From contig NZ_JAKUKA010000001.1 of NCBI RefSeq assembly GCF_023156195.1, forward strand, positions 1,240,001 through 1,304,000: DNA of 64,000 nucleotides, written 5' to 3'. The DNA comes from Chitinophaga sedimenti. GTDB lineage: Bacteria; Bacteroidota; Bacteroidia; Chitinophagales; Chitinophagaceae. The notes beneath the pieces are model-generated. The model ran no database searches. It was not told the origin of the DNA and was given only the letters and a program-made list of their open reading frames with translations. Below, piece after piece: positions 1 through 11,075 of this stretch. Position 1 is the first letter of the stretch. Every line of letters starts with the position of its first letter. Made by a program: the position numbers and the translations under genes.

Positions 1-1
1 T

Positions 2-832
2 GCCGTGCCAGACTTCAGAAAGAAGCCCACTATCATCTTTATTAAAAAAGGTATTTATAAAGAGAAACTCGTACTGGCGAACTGTAAAAATAACATCACT
101 TTTATTGGAGAACAGGTAGATAGTACCATCATTACCTATGACGATTTTGCCTCGCGTAAAAACCGCTTTGGCGAAGAGGTAGGTACCAGCGGATCATCCG
201 GCTTCTATATTTTCGGGAGTGATTTTACGGCGCAGAATATTACGTTCAGTAATACCGCGGGGCCGGTCGGACAGGCAGTGGCCGTGTTTGTGAGCGGCGA
301 TCATGCACGTTTTTATAACTGCCGGTTCACGGGCTTCCAGGATACCTTATATACTTACGGGCACAATAGTCGCCAGTATTATAAGAATTGTTACATCGAG
401 GGCGCGGTGGATTTCATCTTCGGTTCTTCCACCGCCGTGTTCGAAAGCTGCACCATCTATTGCCGCCGGGGCGGTTATATTACCGCCGCTTCCACGCCGG
501 ATACCAGCCGTTACGGTTACGTATTCCTGCACTGCAACATTACCGGCGACGCGCCTGCGCATTCTTTTCATCTGGGCCGTCCCTGGCGCCCTTACGCCAA
601 AACGGTATTTATAGGCTGCCAGCTGGGCGCCATTATAAAACCGGAGGGTTGGAATAACTGGGGACGTAAAGAAAATGAACAGACAGTATTTTATGGAGAG
701 ATGGGTAATACGGGGCCGGGTGCAACACTAAAGCAACGGGTGCCCTGGGCTAAGCAATTAAGTAACAGGGAAGATTATACGTTGGAAAAGATATTTGGTG
801 ACTGGGCTAAGATTGCCGTAAGTGGGATATAA
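2..832 (+). CDS. Pectinesterase (CE8), 5' end cut by window
   Basis: Hydrolyses methyl esters of homogalacturonan so that pectate lyase and polygalacturonase can act; expected in the periplasm or outside the cell. The CE8 beta-helix signature is complete in the visible part. Counting from the GTG at position 5, these are the GQAVA Gln at about residue 90, QDTLY at 112-116 (Gln and catalytic Asp), DFIFG with the second catalytic Asp at 136, and LGRPW with the binding Arg at 192. The reading frame is open to the window edge and position 5 falls inside a conserved beta-helix strand, so the true start and signal peptide lie upstream. No frameshift is seen here. It is followed at once by a strong bidirectional terminator. 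Family assignment is secure; co-regulation with the pectin genes further right is inferred. Confidence 0.93.
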   Translation, partial: AVPDFRKKPTIIFIKKGIYKEKLVLANCKNNITFIGEQVDSTIITYDDFASRKNRFGEEVGTSGSSGFYIFGSDFTAQNITFSNTAGPVGQAVAVFVSGDHARFYNCRFTGFQDTLYTYGHNSRQYYKNCYIEGAVDFIFGSSTAVFESCTIYCRRGGYITAASTPDTSRYGYVFLHCNITGDAPAHSFHLGRPWRPYAKTVFIGCQLGAIIKPEGWNNWGRKENEQTVFYGEMGNTGPGATLKQRVPWAKQLSNREDYTLEKIFGDWAKIAVSGI

Positions 833-870
833 AATAAGCGGGCTGCCTGAACGGGCAGCCCGCTTATTTT
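833..870. terminator. Bidirectional intrinsic terminator
   Basis: A perfect 15-bp inverted repeat (AATAAGCGGGCTGCC at 833-847, its complement at 854-868) with a 6-nt loop. A-rich and T-rich flanks on both sides let it serve both the pectinesterase (plus) and the convergent PorP/SprF gene (minus). It starts one base after one stop codon and ends just before the other. Confidence 0.9.
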
Positions 871-1787
871 TTACATGTTCCTGAACAAGTTGATCGTTAA
901 CCCGAGCGTGAAGTTCGCATCCGGGTAATTGCGCAAACCGGAGGTCTGCGAAGTATACGCCAGCTGGAAATTCACCGTCTCTTTTACTTTAAAACCCGCA
1001 CCCGCGGTGAAGTTTTTAGAGGTATGATATAACCCGAAAACATTCAGCGAATTATCGAGGAAGGTAAGGTTACCACCGAAATCTACAATGTTCTTATAGT
1101 GACGTACGCCACGGAAGGCAACTTTCGGCTCCAGGGTGGTGGCCGCATCGCCCATACCAAACCTGTAACTGGCTGCGGCATAAAAGGTGCTGCTGTTCGC
1201 GATCTCGCGGTTTTCTTCTTTCAGGTAACCGGCAACGTTTGGCAATGCTGCCTGTAACGTCCAGTGCTGATCGGTATATGCTATGCCAAAGTCTCCGTCG
1301 AAGTAGTTATCGCGACGGTTGAACAGGCCCATAGACGGATCGTTGGGATCGGCGTTGATGCTTTTTGTATCCAGGCGGTCGTACCGGAAACCGGCAGATA
1401 AACCGAAGTGCAGTTGCTGCTCGCCGGTTATGGATAATGGCAGGTGGTAAGCATAGGTGAGCGTAACGCGGGAGCGGGAGAGCAGTCCCGCTTTATCCAG
1501 CTGTACATTCACACCGGCACCTACACGGCGGCCTACATAGTAGTCGGCAGTGAAAGCCATTGTTACCGGTACACCAGGCGCATTCTCGTACTGGCGGCGG
1601 TAGGCGCCGTTCAGGTGCAGGCCGGAGTCAACACCGGCGAAGGCCGGGTTGCCCAGTACTGGTTCTGGAAGTACATGGAGGGCAAGGGGTCGACCTGTGT
1701 GCTGGTGTAACCAAGTTCCTGTGCGTTCACCTTACCGGCGAAAAGCGCGCAAACCGTACAGCCAACTATCATTAAACGTTTCATCAT
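871..1787 (-). CDS. PorP/SprF family type IX secretion membrane protein (frameshifted)
   Basis: Outer-membrane beta-barrel partner of type IX secretion and gliding adhesins. The start at 1787 gives MMKRLMIVGCTVCALFAG followed by NAQ, a normal signal peptide. The diagnostic PorP motif LGNPAFAG lies just after a single-base loss near position 1658, which moves the reading frame. With one base restored the gene is 918 nt (305 residues), a normal family length. The downstream frame (871-1560) carries the barrel strands and ends in the usual aromatic/basic tail (LTINLFRNM). It starts 27 bp after the stop of the giant adhesin on the same strand. This adhesin-PorP pair is the standard Bacteroidota arrangement in which the PorP protein helps display a type B T9SS substrate. 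The break is most likely sequencing error. Confidence 0.88.
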
Positions 1788-1814
1788 CTTCTATTTTGTA
1801 TTCAGGTAATGTGA

Positions 1815-4800
1815 TTATTTATCGCGAACAACAGTAATAAAGCCTTTTACTTTCGGCAAACCAGGACCGAAGTCCAGAATGTAATAGTAAGTGCCTTCTT
1901 CCACGGCGCGGCCGTTGAGGCGGGCATCCCACTCGTTACGGTAGCCTTTCTTCGTGTAGATCATACGGCCGGAGCGGTCGAATATTTTCAGTTCGTTCGC
2001 CGGGTAGCTGTCGATGTTTTTGATTACGAAGCGGTCGTTAATACCGTCGCCGTTCGGCGACATGAAGTTGGTTGCATCTACTTTGTAGTCCTCGGTAATG
2101 GTTACGTTGTATTCCGCGGTAGCAGAACACCCCGCGCCATTGTACGCCGTTACGCGATAAGTAGCGTTCTGTGAAGGACGAATGGCCAGGGTGGCGCTGT
2201 TCTGGCCGGAAACGATATCCAGGGCGTTATCCCACACATAGGATACGCCCCCTGCAGCCGTCAGTGTCATATCGATACCTTTGGAAACCGGGTTAGCGGC
2301 GCTCGCTGTGATGGTTGGTGCCGCGATAGTGGTAACCCCTACGTTGAAGCTGCGGCTAAAGGTGTTTACACCGCCGTTCGCCGTGCCACCATTGTCGGTC
2401 AGTGTTACGGTGATGGTGGCAGCACCCGTAGCTGCTGTTACAAAGCGGAGGTGTACGCCGCCCGCGTCGGCGGTCAGACTGCTGAACAGCGCCGCGTTGT
2501 TGGAGGTTACACTGTAAGTGAGCGTTTGCGCCGTTTCAGGACCAGGGGTTACACCGGTTAGTGCAATGGTGTAAGTGCTGCTGGTAGCACAGAGCGACTG
2601 GTCAGCGATCACGTTCAGGGTTGGCGCTTCGTTCACGTCACCGATGGTGATGGTGAATACTTTGTCGAAACTCAGCCCGTTATTAGCCGTGGCGCGTACG
2701 CGGATGCTGTAGCTGTTTTTCACTTCGTAATTGAATACTGCCGCGGCGTTCAGTTGCACGCCGGTAAGCGTAAACTGACCGTTGTCGGTATCGCCGGTAC
2801 CTGCAGCCAGGCTGTAGGTGAACGTAGCACCCGGTTCGTCGCTTGCAGCGCTCAGTGAACCGATAAGAGCGCCAAGCGCATTGTTTTCGAAGATGGTAGC
2901 GTTACTTAATATAATGTTGCTCGGCGGTTCCGGAACATTCGTCACATTGATGGTGAACGTTTTTTCGAACCATAGGCCTGCATTCGTGGTGCTGCGTACC
3001 CGGATGGTAAAGCTGTTTTTCACCTCGTAGTTGAAGGAAGCGGCGGCTTTCAGTTCGTTGCCCGAAATCGTAAACTGGCTGTTGTCCGCATCGCCTGCAC
3101 CTGTCACGAGTGAGTAGGTGAAGGTCGCGCCGGCATCCGGTGCGGTAGAGGTCAGGTTGCCGATGGTGATGCCAACTGCATTATTTTCCGGGGTGCTGTT
3201 CGCGCTCAGCTGGATGTCGGTAGGTGGTTCGTTTACATTCGTTACGTTAATGGTGAATGCTTTTTCGAACGACAGCCCGGTGTTGGTGGTACTGCGAACA
3301 CGGATGGTGTAGCTGTTCTTCGTTTCGTAATCGAACGAGGCCGCTGCGCGCAGTACGTTGCCTGCAATTGTAAACTGGCTGTTGTCGGTATCGCCTGCGC
3401 CGCTTACCAATGTATAAGTAAAGGTGGCGCCTGCGTCCTGTGCAGTAGAACTGAGGGTACCGATATTGGCGTTGATGGCATTGTTTTCAGCAATGCTGTT
3501 CGCGCTCAGGGTAATATCTGTCGGTGGTTCATTTACGTTCGTCACATTAACAGTGAATGTTTTCTCGAAGATCAGGCCGGTATTGCTGGTGGTGCGAACG
3601 CGGATGCTGTAACTGTTCTTTGTTTCATAATCGAACGAAGCAGCTGCCTGCAATGTGTTGCCGGAGATGGCGAACTGGCTGTTGTCTGTATCACCTGTAC
3701 CGCTTACTAACGTGTAAGTATAGGTAGCCAGCGGATCCGGCGAAGCACTGCCCAGGTTACCGATGTTGGCGCCAATGGCGTTGTTTTCGGCAATTGTATT
3801 TGCGCTGAGGGTGATATCGGTCGGCGTTTCATTTACATCAGTAATGTTGATGGTAAATGCTTTTTCGAACCAGAGCCCGGCGTTGGTGGTGCTGCGAACG
3901 CGGATGGTGTAGCTAGTCTTCGTTTCATAATCGAACGAAGTGGCTGCACGGAGTACGTTGCCTGCAATCGTAAACTGGCCGTTGTCGGTATCGCCTGCGC
4001 CGCTTACCAATGAATAAGTAAAGGTTGCGCCTGCGTCCTGTGCAGTGGAACTAAGGTTACCGATGTTGGCGTTGATGGCATTGTTTTCCGCAATGCTGTT
4101 CGCGCCAGGGTAATATCGGTCGGCGGTTCATTCACATTCGTCACATTAACGGTGAATGTTTTTTCGAACGTCAGACCGGTATTGCTGGTGGTGCGAACGC
4201 GGATGCTGTAGCTGTTCTTTGTTTCATAATCGAATGAAGCAGCAGCCTGTAATGTGTTACCGGAGATGGTAAACTGGCTGTTGTCCGTATCGCCTGTACC
4301 GTTTACCAGTGTGTAGGTGTAAGTAGCCCCGCCCTGTGCACTGGTAGTGCTTAGCGTGCCCACGCCTGCATTTACGGCATTGTTTTCCGCGATGCTGTTG
4401 GCGCTGAGCGTAATATCTGTCGGCGGTTCGTTTACATCTGTAATGTTAATGACGATGGTGGTGGCTACGCTGGTATTTACGCCATCGCTTACAGTAAGGG
4501 TGAGCGTAAAGCTGGTATTTGCTTCGTAATCGAGGTCGCCTGCATCATTTACGGTAATGGCGCCGGTGGCTGCGTTAATCGTAAAGGCGTTGCTGGCATT
4601 ACCGTTCGGGTTGGCATTGGTGGTAATCGTCCAGTTTTGCAGCGTGCCGGATGAACCCGGATCGATGCCTGCCACGGTGCCTACCGCAGTGCCCGCGGCA
4701 CTGTTTTCGGCAATCGAGAAGGTTTGTCCGGCTGTAATGATCGGTCGCACCGCATCTACCAGTACACCTGTCGTGGAAGGAACGGTGAGGGTGTTAGCCG

Positions 4801-7510
4801 CATTGTTGCCGGCAGCATCGCGGATGCTGGCGCCGCCAGTGAACGTAAGGGATGTGGCAACGGCAATACCGTCTCGATCCAGGTCGCCACCTGTAATGGT
4901 GTAACGGAAGTTCAGCGTATTGCCCGAGGTGCTGGTATACGCAGCGCTGCGCAGGTTGCTGCCGATCGTAATGCCCAGTACCGGGGTACCGGTTACGATT
5001 ACCGGCTCGCTGTAGGTGATGCTGAAGTCAAGCGTTTCCGGGGCCGTGTATAATTTATCTGCCGGAACGGTAACGCTGTTAATGGAAGGCGCTACCGCAT
5101 CTACCAGTACGCCTGTAAGAACGCCGGTATTGTTTAACACCAGTATAGCGTCATTGCCTGCTGCATCCCGGATAGTACCGCCCGCCAGCTGTATCGAGTT
5201 CAATCCAACGCCGTCGGCATCAAGGTGGCCATTGGCGACCGTGTATGTGAAGGTGATGCTATTGGCGGTTGTGCTGGTCACAGGCGCCTGTAAGGCGCTG
5301 CCACCCACTTGTACAGAGAGGTATGGTGAGCCAGCCACCGTGATGTTTTCGCTGAAGTTGGCGGTAAAGCTAAGTGTCTCACCGGCGATGTACGTATCAT
5401 TCGCCGGAACCGCTACGGAAGTAATAGTTGGACGGATGCCGTCGATCACCGGGCCTTGTTTGCCCCCAGCGAGCCGGCAGCGCCAGGCGCAGGGAGGGTG
5501 AGATTGGCTGCCAGGGCCGATGCGGCAGTGATGCTACCACCGTTCAATCCCAGGGCTGTGGTAGATATATAATCCAGGTCGCTGTTGTTATCGCCTGCCT
5601 GCACGGTATAAGTAAAGTTGAGGGTATTGCCGCCCGATACGTTCACGAAGGTGGCGATCCTGTCGGTAGCGCCGGTTTCCAGCGTAAGCTGGGGAGCGCC
5701 AGTAACGATCACGTTCTGGTCGAACGTAACGCTTACAGCAATTATGTCTGCGGTTTTGTAAGTGCCATTGGCCGTAGCGGAAGTAACATTCGCCACTTTG
5801 GGCGCAGCCTGTTGTATGGTTACGTTGATTGTTGCAGACGCCTGTTTCGGATCGGACGCAAACTGATCATTTACGAGCAGCATTAAACTGCCAGCGCCAT
5901 AGTAGTTGGCAGTGGGGGTATAAGTGAGCCCGTTTAAAGCATTGTTGATATTGGTGAGCGTACCGGTGAAAATCATCGAAGCATCACTGGTGCCGTCGCC
6001 AACGGAGAACGACAGGCCGGCGGTGGTGCTTAATGTTACGAGGGCCGGTGTGGCCGCAATTTCTACCCTCATCATGTCTGTTCCGGCATCCACGTCTGTA
6101 ATAGCTACCTGGTTGCCGTTGCCCGTGTTGAACGTGAGCGATGTATTCATCGTCATGTGCTGCGTGGCAGGGGCCGAAATAACAGGTGCGTCATTTACCG
6201 GGGTTACGTTAAGGGTAACGCTGCCGGTGCCGGTTTTAGCGCCGCCGCCACCGGTGTTGCCGTTATCGTTGATGGAAATGCTCAACGTGCGGCTGGTTAC
6301 GTCGTTCGCGGCCGTTGTATAAGTTACATTGGAGGCTGCAATAAAGGCGTTGATGTTGGCAATGGTACCTGCGAGTGTCCTGGCCGATGCGCTGCCGCCT
6401 ACGGTAACGCCTCCTCCTGAGGTAGCCTGCAGGGTGCCCGCCGGTACGCTTAATGTTACTGTAACACTCCCGGTACCTGCATCCTCATCTGCAAAGCTGA
6501 AACCGGTGATGGCGGTGGCTACGTCTTCGGTAACACTCAGCGGTGATGTTACGCTTACCGTCGGCGCATCGTTTGTGGCCGTTACCGTCACCGTTACGGA
6601 GCGCGCAAACGTTTTATTGCCTCCCGCGCCCGTGTGGCCGGCATCGTCTGTATAGAGTTCGATAGTTTCGGCTACACCCGTCGTATTGGTATACTTCACC
6701 GCCGTAGCCGCGCTGGCCATAAAAGTGCGAATGTCCGAGTAAGCGCCGGTCAGCGTGAGAACGCTGGTATTATTACCGCTTACAGTAACGCTCCCCCGCA
6801 GTAGCGGTAAATATGCCCTGGGTAGCCGTGAAACGCAGGGTTACGTTGGAAGCCCCTTCTTCCGGATCGGTGGCAGATACGCCTGTTAATGTATAGGCCG
6901 CATCTTCTGTTACTGCGATGGGACCATAAGGATCGATCGTTGGAGCGTCGTTACCCGCATTCACCTTGATGATGAAGCTGGCTGACTGGTCAACCGGGTT
7001 ACCTGTACTGATGTAGAACACCCACATGGTGCGATCTATCACAGTCGGTTCCTGGCTGGTATTAGTATAAGTTATGGCGCGAAGCAGTGCGGAAATGCTG
7101 GCCGGGGTAGCTGCCGCATTCAGGCTGAAATCCATATATCCCCCGGAGTTGCTGAAGGAGGCAAACGCTGTTCCGCCGTAATAAACGGTGTTGCCGGAAA
7201 CGCCGATCTGGCCCGGGCCGCTTCCCTGGTTGGTAATATCCAGCACATCCTGGCTGGCATTATAACCACCCATCATTTGCACCAGGAAGTGACGGTTAGA
7301 TGTGTTGGGGTCCGAAGTAGCAAAACTCCCGGTGGGCGCTATGTTAACGGTCAGGTTGGCCGATGTTTGCGGCTCGTTGTAAGTCACCTGGTTCAGACCA
7401 GTAAATTGCGCAACGGCTGCCGATGACCACAATATTGCTATCGTCGCCAAAGCCGCCATCATCCAATTCTTTTTTCTTTTCAGTAAAGTGGAAAAGTAAA
7501 ACTCCTGCAT
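1815..7510 (-). CDS. Giant cadherin-repeat adhesin with T9SS type B (gliding-associated) C-terminal domain (frameshifted)
   Basis: A predicted cell-surface adhesin of about 1,899 residues. The order is: signal segment ([20 protein letters not shown], cleavage near VAQ); several VCBS/cadherin-like domains with NDAP linkers; three bacterial Ig-like domains (pattern VPANxTYxxGETLxF with VTG.P.L) around 4730-5810; about seven 100-residue cadherin-like repeats ([18 protein letters not shown]) at about 2640-4440; a further Ig-like domain; and a C-terminal [16 protein letters not shown] gliding-type sorting domain. Three indels split it. One G is lost near 5454 and one T near 4105; a C5 tract at 6793-6797 has either gained one base or lost two. 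Repair gives a length divisible by three. The PorP/SprF gene 27 bp downstream supports T9SS export. The adhesion role is inferred from domains; the ligand is unknown. Confidence 0.88.
2641..4440 (-). repeat. Tandem 300-bp cadherin-repeat array with 600-bp higher-order duplication
   Basis: Equivalent codons recur at about 2881, 3181, 3481, 3781, 4081 and 4380, a strict 300-bp (100-residue) period. The last step is one base short because of the indel near 4105. The segment of about 3360-3960 is nearly identical in DNA to about 3960-4560, so units have been duplicated in pairs. This is the coding repeat array inside the adhesin. Confidence 0.85.
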
Positions 7511-7720
7511 TGTATGTCTGTTAGTATGTGTCAGTTTGATAAAAACACGCCGCCCGTGGCCCTCTCATGGAAGCCCGGATACGGTATAGGGGTTTTGCTA
7601 AGAATGTGGTTAAAATCGAGAAGAGAATGGGGTATCTACTTCAGGATGAGCTGCATTACATGATCGTTACCACTATGTAACAGGGCGCAAGTTAGTTAAA
7701 TATTTTATATATATGATATT

Positions 7721-9295
7721 TTATTTGCGGAGACGTGCTTCCTCCAGGTCTAAGTTGCTTTCGTGCCTGCGTAATAGTTCGTCGTCGTAGTCGTGCTCAT
7801 GCCTCAGGCGGTTCAGTTCTGCACGGCGCACATCGATCAGCTCTACCAGTATTTTCCGGTATCTGCGGGCTACCGATTTGTCCATCCGCTCTGTATTGTT
7901 CTCTATGATACCGCTATATCGTTTCCTTAATTCCTGCAACGCCGGGGATCTTTCCAGTTCCTCGCTATGGTTGTTTTCCAGGTAGTTTAGCGATACTTGC
8001 GCCATCTGCAGGTTAATGGACGATTCCTGCTCGCTCTCTTTCATCACCGCATCACCCGCTTCTATATTTAATAACCGGATGATCAACGGCAGGCTAAGTC
8101 CCTGGAAGACCAGCGTAACCAATATCACCACAAAAGTGATAAAGAGAATGATGTTCCGCTCCGGGAACGCCACACCCGGACTTACCGCCAGCGGAATCGA
8201 CAGGGCAGAGGCCAGCGATACTACACCCCGCATGCCCGACCAGGCCACGATGAACACAGATTTAGCGGAAGGCATCGGTTCTTTCGTCCGTATTTTATGG
8301 CTCATCATCCTGGGTAAAAAGGTAGCCGGGTACACCCATATGATGCGGATCACGATAATCAGCAGGCTTACCAGCAGTCCGTAATAAATGGCTTCGGTAA
8401 GGGAGTAATCTTCCAAACCCTCAACGATGCTCGGTAATTGTAATCCTATCAATATAAATACAAGGCCGTTCAGTAAGAAACAACGGTAGACCATACATTG
8501 GCCGACTGTATCCGGGAGCGGTAACTCAAAAAGCTGTGCGACCGGAAGGAGAGGAACAATCCTCCGCTCACGACCGCCAGTACGCCGGAGAAATGGAACT
8601 CCTCCGCCAGCAGGTACATCAGGTACGGCGCCATTAAGGTAAGCGCCGTATCGATCTGCGGGGTGGTCGGTAAGTATTTATGTAACAGGTAAAGGATCTC
8701 ACCTACGATGAGTCCCACCGCAATACCCGCCAGCGATACGATAAAGAAATCGCCCACGGCCTTACCTAAGATAAACTGTCCGGACGTTACCGCCGCCAGC
8801 GCAAACCGGAATACGATCAGGAAGAGGCGTCGTTCACCGTGCTTTCGCCTTCCAGTATCGTGGTTACTCTTTTGGGGATACTGAGGCCTTTCAGCACTGA
8901 GGTCGCGGCTACTGCATCGGGGGAGAGATGATACCGCCCAGCAAAAAGCCCAGCGCCAGGGTGAATCCCGGGATCAGCGCATGGGATACGTAGGCCACAA
9001 TGGTGGAGGTGAAAATCACCAGGCCAAAAGCCAGCAGTGAAATCGGACGTTTCCATTTCCAGAATTCCTTCCAGGAAGTATACCAGGCCGCCTCATATAA
9101 TAAGGGAGGCAGGAAGATGGTGAAAATTAGGTCGGGGTCGATGTCTACGTGCGGAGTGCCGGGGATAAGACTGATCAACAGTCCCGCCAGCACCAGGAAA
9201 ATGGGGTAAGACACGCGCAGTTTCTGCCCCAGCATAACCAGGAGCGAAACCACGAACAACATCGAAATAATCAACAAAAGATGCTCGTGCAGCAT
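7721..9295 (-). CDS. CPA1-family Na+/H+ antiporter (frameshifted)
   Basis: Inner-membrane cation/proton exchanger for pH and Na+ homeostasis. The start at 9295 gives MLHEHLLLIISMLFVVSLLV, and the repaired protein is 525 residues, the usual length of the bacterial Na+/H+ antiporter subfamily. About 12 hydrophobic segments are followed by a charged cytoplasmic C-terminal region rich in Arg and Glu. The antiporter motifs PPLLYEAAW, GGIISPPDAVAA and ILEGESTVNDASSL are visible once the frames are joined. Three single-base losses break it: a C5 tract near 8919-8923, a C near 8820 and a T-run at about 8478-8480. A 22-bp LacI-type site lies 66 bp upstream of the start, facing the pectate lyase, so it may belong to the pectin regulon (inference). 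Confidence 0.9.
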
Positions 9296-9360
9296 AAATG
9301 AAAGGCGTAATTTTTATTCTGCCGCCAACGGGCGGTATGGGCGCAAAATAAGGCTTTTTA

Positions 9361-9382
9361 CCGGGAACGATTGCGTAAATAA
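9361..9382. promoter_or_regulatory. Predicted LacI-family operator, copy 1
   Basis: A 22-bp sequence with core AACGATTGCGT that is identical, base for base, to 20802-20823 beside the lacI/susC pair. Read on the minus strand it begins ACGCAATCGTT, close to the PurR/LacI-type consensus ACGCAANCGNTT. It lies 66 bp upstream of the antiporter start and 330 bp upstream of the pectate lyase start. Confidence 0.65.
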
Positions 9383-9556
9383 TCAATCGTTTTGTGGCAT
9401 ATTTCATCGAAAATCTGTTTATCATTGTTGCAGTCTGATACAATAAAGAGGGCGTTTTTGTCAATCAATTTTTACAGCTGTTACCTTGATGTCGCGAACG
9501 TAGCATGAGTTCATGAAACATTCCGCAGGAAACAATTCGCACAAATTTGGCCACGT

Positions 9557-9709
9557 ATGAAAAAGGCAGTCAGCCTCCTTCCAGTTTTCCTGTTCCGTGT
9601 GTTGTACACTATGTCGGGAGGGATCGATCAATCACCACTAACTTTGGATCATACTGCGCACTGCAGGCAAAAGGGCGGTCCTGTTGGCGATCCGCACCGG
9701 ACTTATTAG
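9557..9709 (+). CDS. Possible short ORF upstream of pectate lyase
   Basis: An ATG-initiated 50-codon frame beginning MKKAVSLLPVFLFRVLYTMS, with stop at 9707-9709 just 2 bp before the pectate lyase ATG. The basic-hydrophobic N-terminus resembles a signal or membrane segment. The rest is unlike any family I recognise. It could be a leader peptide, a decayed gene or chance; nothing proves translation. Confidence 0.22.
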   Translation: MKKAVSLLPVFLFRVLYTMSGGIDQSPLTLDHTAHCRQKGGPVGDPHRTY

Positions 9710-9711
9710 AT

Positions 9712-11018
9712 ATGAAAAAACTTGCGTTGTTTCTAGGATTGTATTTGTTACCGGCCGTGCTCTCCGCGCAGCCGGTTGCTTTCCCCGGTGCGGAAGGTTT
9801 CGGCCGTTATGCAACCGGTGGCCGCGGAGGCGATGTGTATACCGTTACTTCCCTGGCTGATCATGGACCCGGCAGTTTGCGCGAGGCGCTGGATAAACAG
9901 GGGTGCGTACCATTGTGTTCGCAGTATCGGGTACGATTGCCCTGGAATCTCCGCTGCATGTGGTTAGTGGCGATGTAACCGTGGCGGGACAGTCGGCCCC
10001 CGGCGATGGTATTTGTTTGCGGAATTACCCGGTGGATATTGTGGCAGACAATGTGATCATCCGTTACCTGCGGTTCCGCATGGGTGATGAAGCGAAGCAG
10101 GAGGGCGACGCCCTGGGCGGGCGCTATCATCGCAACATCATCATCGATCATTGTTCGGTGAGCTGGTCTACCGACGAATGTGCATCCTTTTATCGTAACC
10201 ACGATTTTACTATGCAATGGTGCCTCGTCTCGGAAAGCCTGAACCACTCGGTACACGTGAAAGGAGATCATGGTTACGGCGGCATCTGGGGCGGAGCGCG
10301 TGCTTCGTTCCATCATAACCTGCTTGCCGCTCATAAAAGCCGGTTGCCGCGGTTTTCGGGTTCCGCATCTACTCAAAACCCCGACGATGAACTGGTAGAT
10401 TTCCGCAACAACGTGATTTTTAATTGGGTGATCAACAGCAGTTATGGCGGCGAACGAGGCCGGTATAACGTGGTAAATAATTATTACCGTCCCGGTCCGG
10501 CCACACAAAAGCGGCGTATAACAACGATCGTGAACCCCTCTGTACCGTATGGGCAGTTTTATGTGGCCGGCAACATCATGCATGATAATGCAGCCGTTAC
10601 GCGCAATAACTGGGATGGCGGCGTGGATTGTGAACAGCCGGATTCGGCGCGGGCAGCGCAGCCGTTTACTGTGGTGGCAATACCCGAAGAAAGCGCCAAA
10701 GAGGCCTATCTGCGTGTACTGTCTGCCGCCGGCGCCAGTTTACATCGCGACGCAGCGGATGCGCGCGTTGTTGAAAGTGTACGCAGCGGTAAAACATCGG
10801 CGGGACAAAACGGGATCATTAATTCACAGCAGGACGTGGGAGGATGGCCTTTGCTCAGGAGCGGTATTCCTTTACCCGACAGCGATGGCGACGGTTTGCC
10901 GGATGCCTGGGAACGTAAGCAGGGACTGGATCCAAACGATAAAAAAGATGGCAAAGCGACCAGGCCCGGCACACATTACACCCACCTGGAAGTATACCTG
11001 AACGGGCTGGTGAAGTAA
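9712..11018 (+). CDS. Pectate lyase, polysaccharide lyase family 1 (frameshifted)
   Basis: Cleaves de-esterified homogalacturonan by beta-elimination with Ca2+, giving unsaturated oligogalacturonides. Start MKKLALFLGLYLLPAVLSAQ is a classic signal peptide, then FPGAEGFGRYATGGRGGDVY, the usual opening of Bacteroidota pectate lyases. The parallel beta-helix region contains VDHCSVSW-like IIDHCSVSWSTDE and the HHNLLAAHKSRLPR segment holding the catalytic Arg. Near the C-terminus is a Ca2+-loop motif DSDGDGLPDAWE. One G is missing from G4 at 9900-9903, which splits the signal peptide from the catalytic domain; repair gives 435 residues. It is followed 57 bp later by a GH43 gene on the same strand and shares an upstream operator sequence with the susCD pectin operon. 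Confidence 0.92.
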
Positions 11019-11075
11019 CCGGTGAATAGTATCGTTTTGATGGCTATTGACAAAGGGAAATAAAGAAACTGAAAT

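Larger units (their letters stand above)
9296..9711. other. Divergent intergenic region, antiporter/pectate lyase
   Basis: A 416-bp region between divergent genes. It contains one copy of the 22-bp LacI-type site (9361-9382) and a possible 50-codon ORF (9557-9709). I see no RNA gene. Promoters for both neighbours must lie here, but I could not assign a convincing -33/-7 pair. Confidence 0.6.

Noticed and set aside
4557..6655. Several plus-strand ORFs of 60-160 codons opposite the adhesin
   Set aside because: They are Val/Ala/Thr-rich mirror images of repetitive beta-sandwich coding sequence and repeat with the array period.
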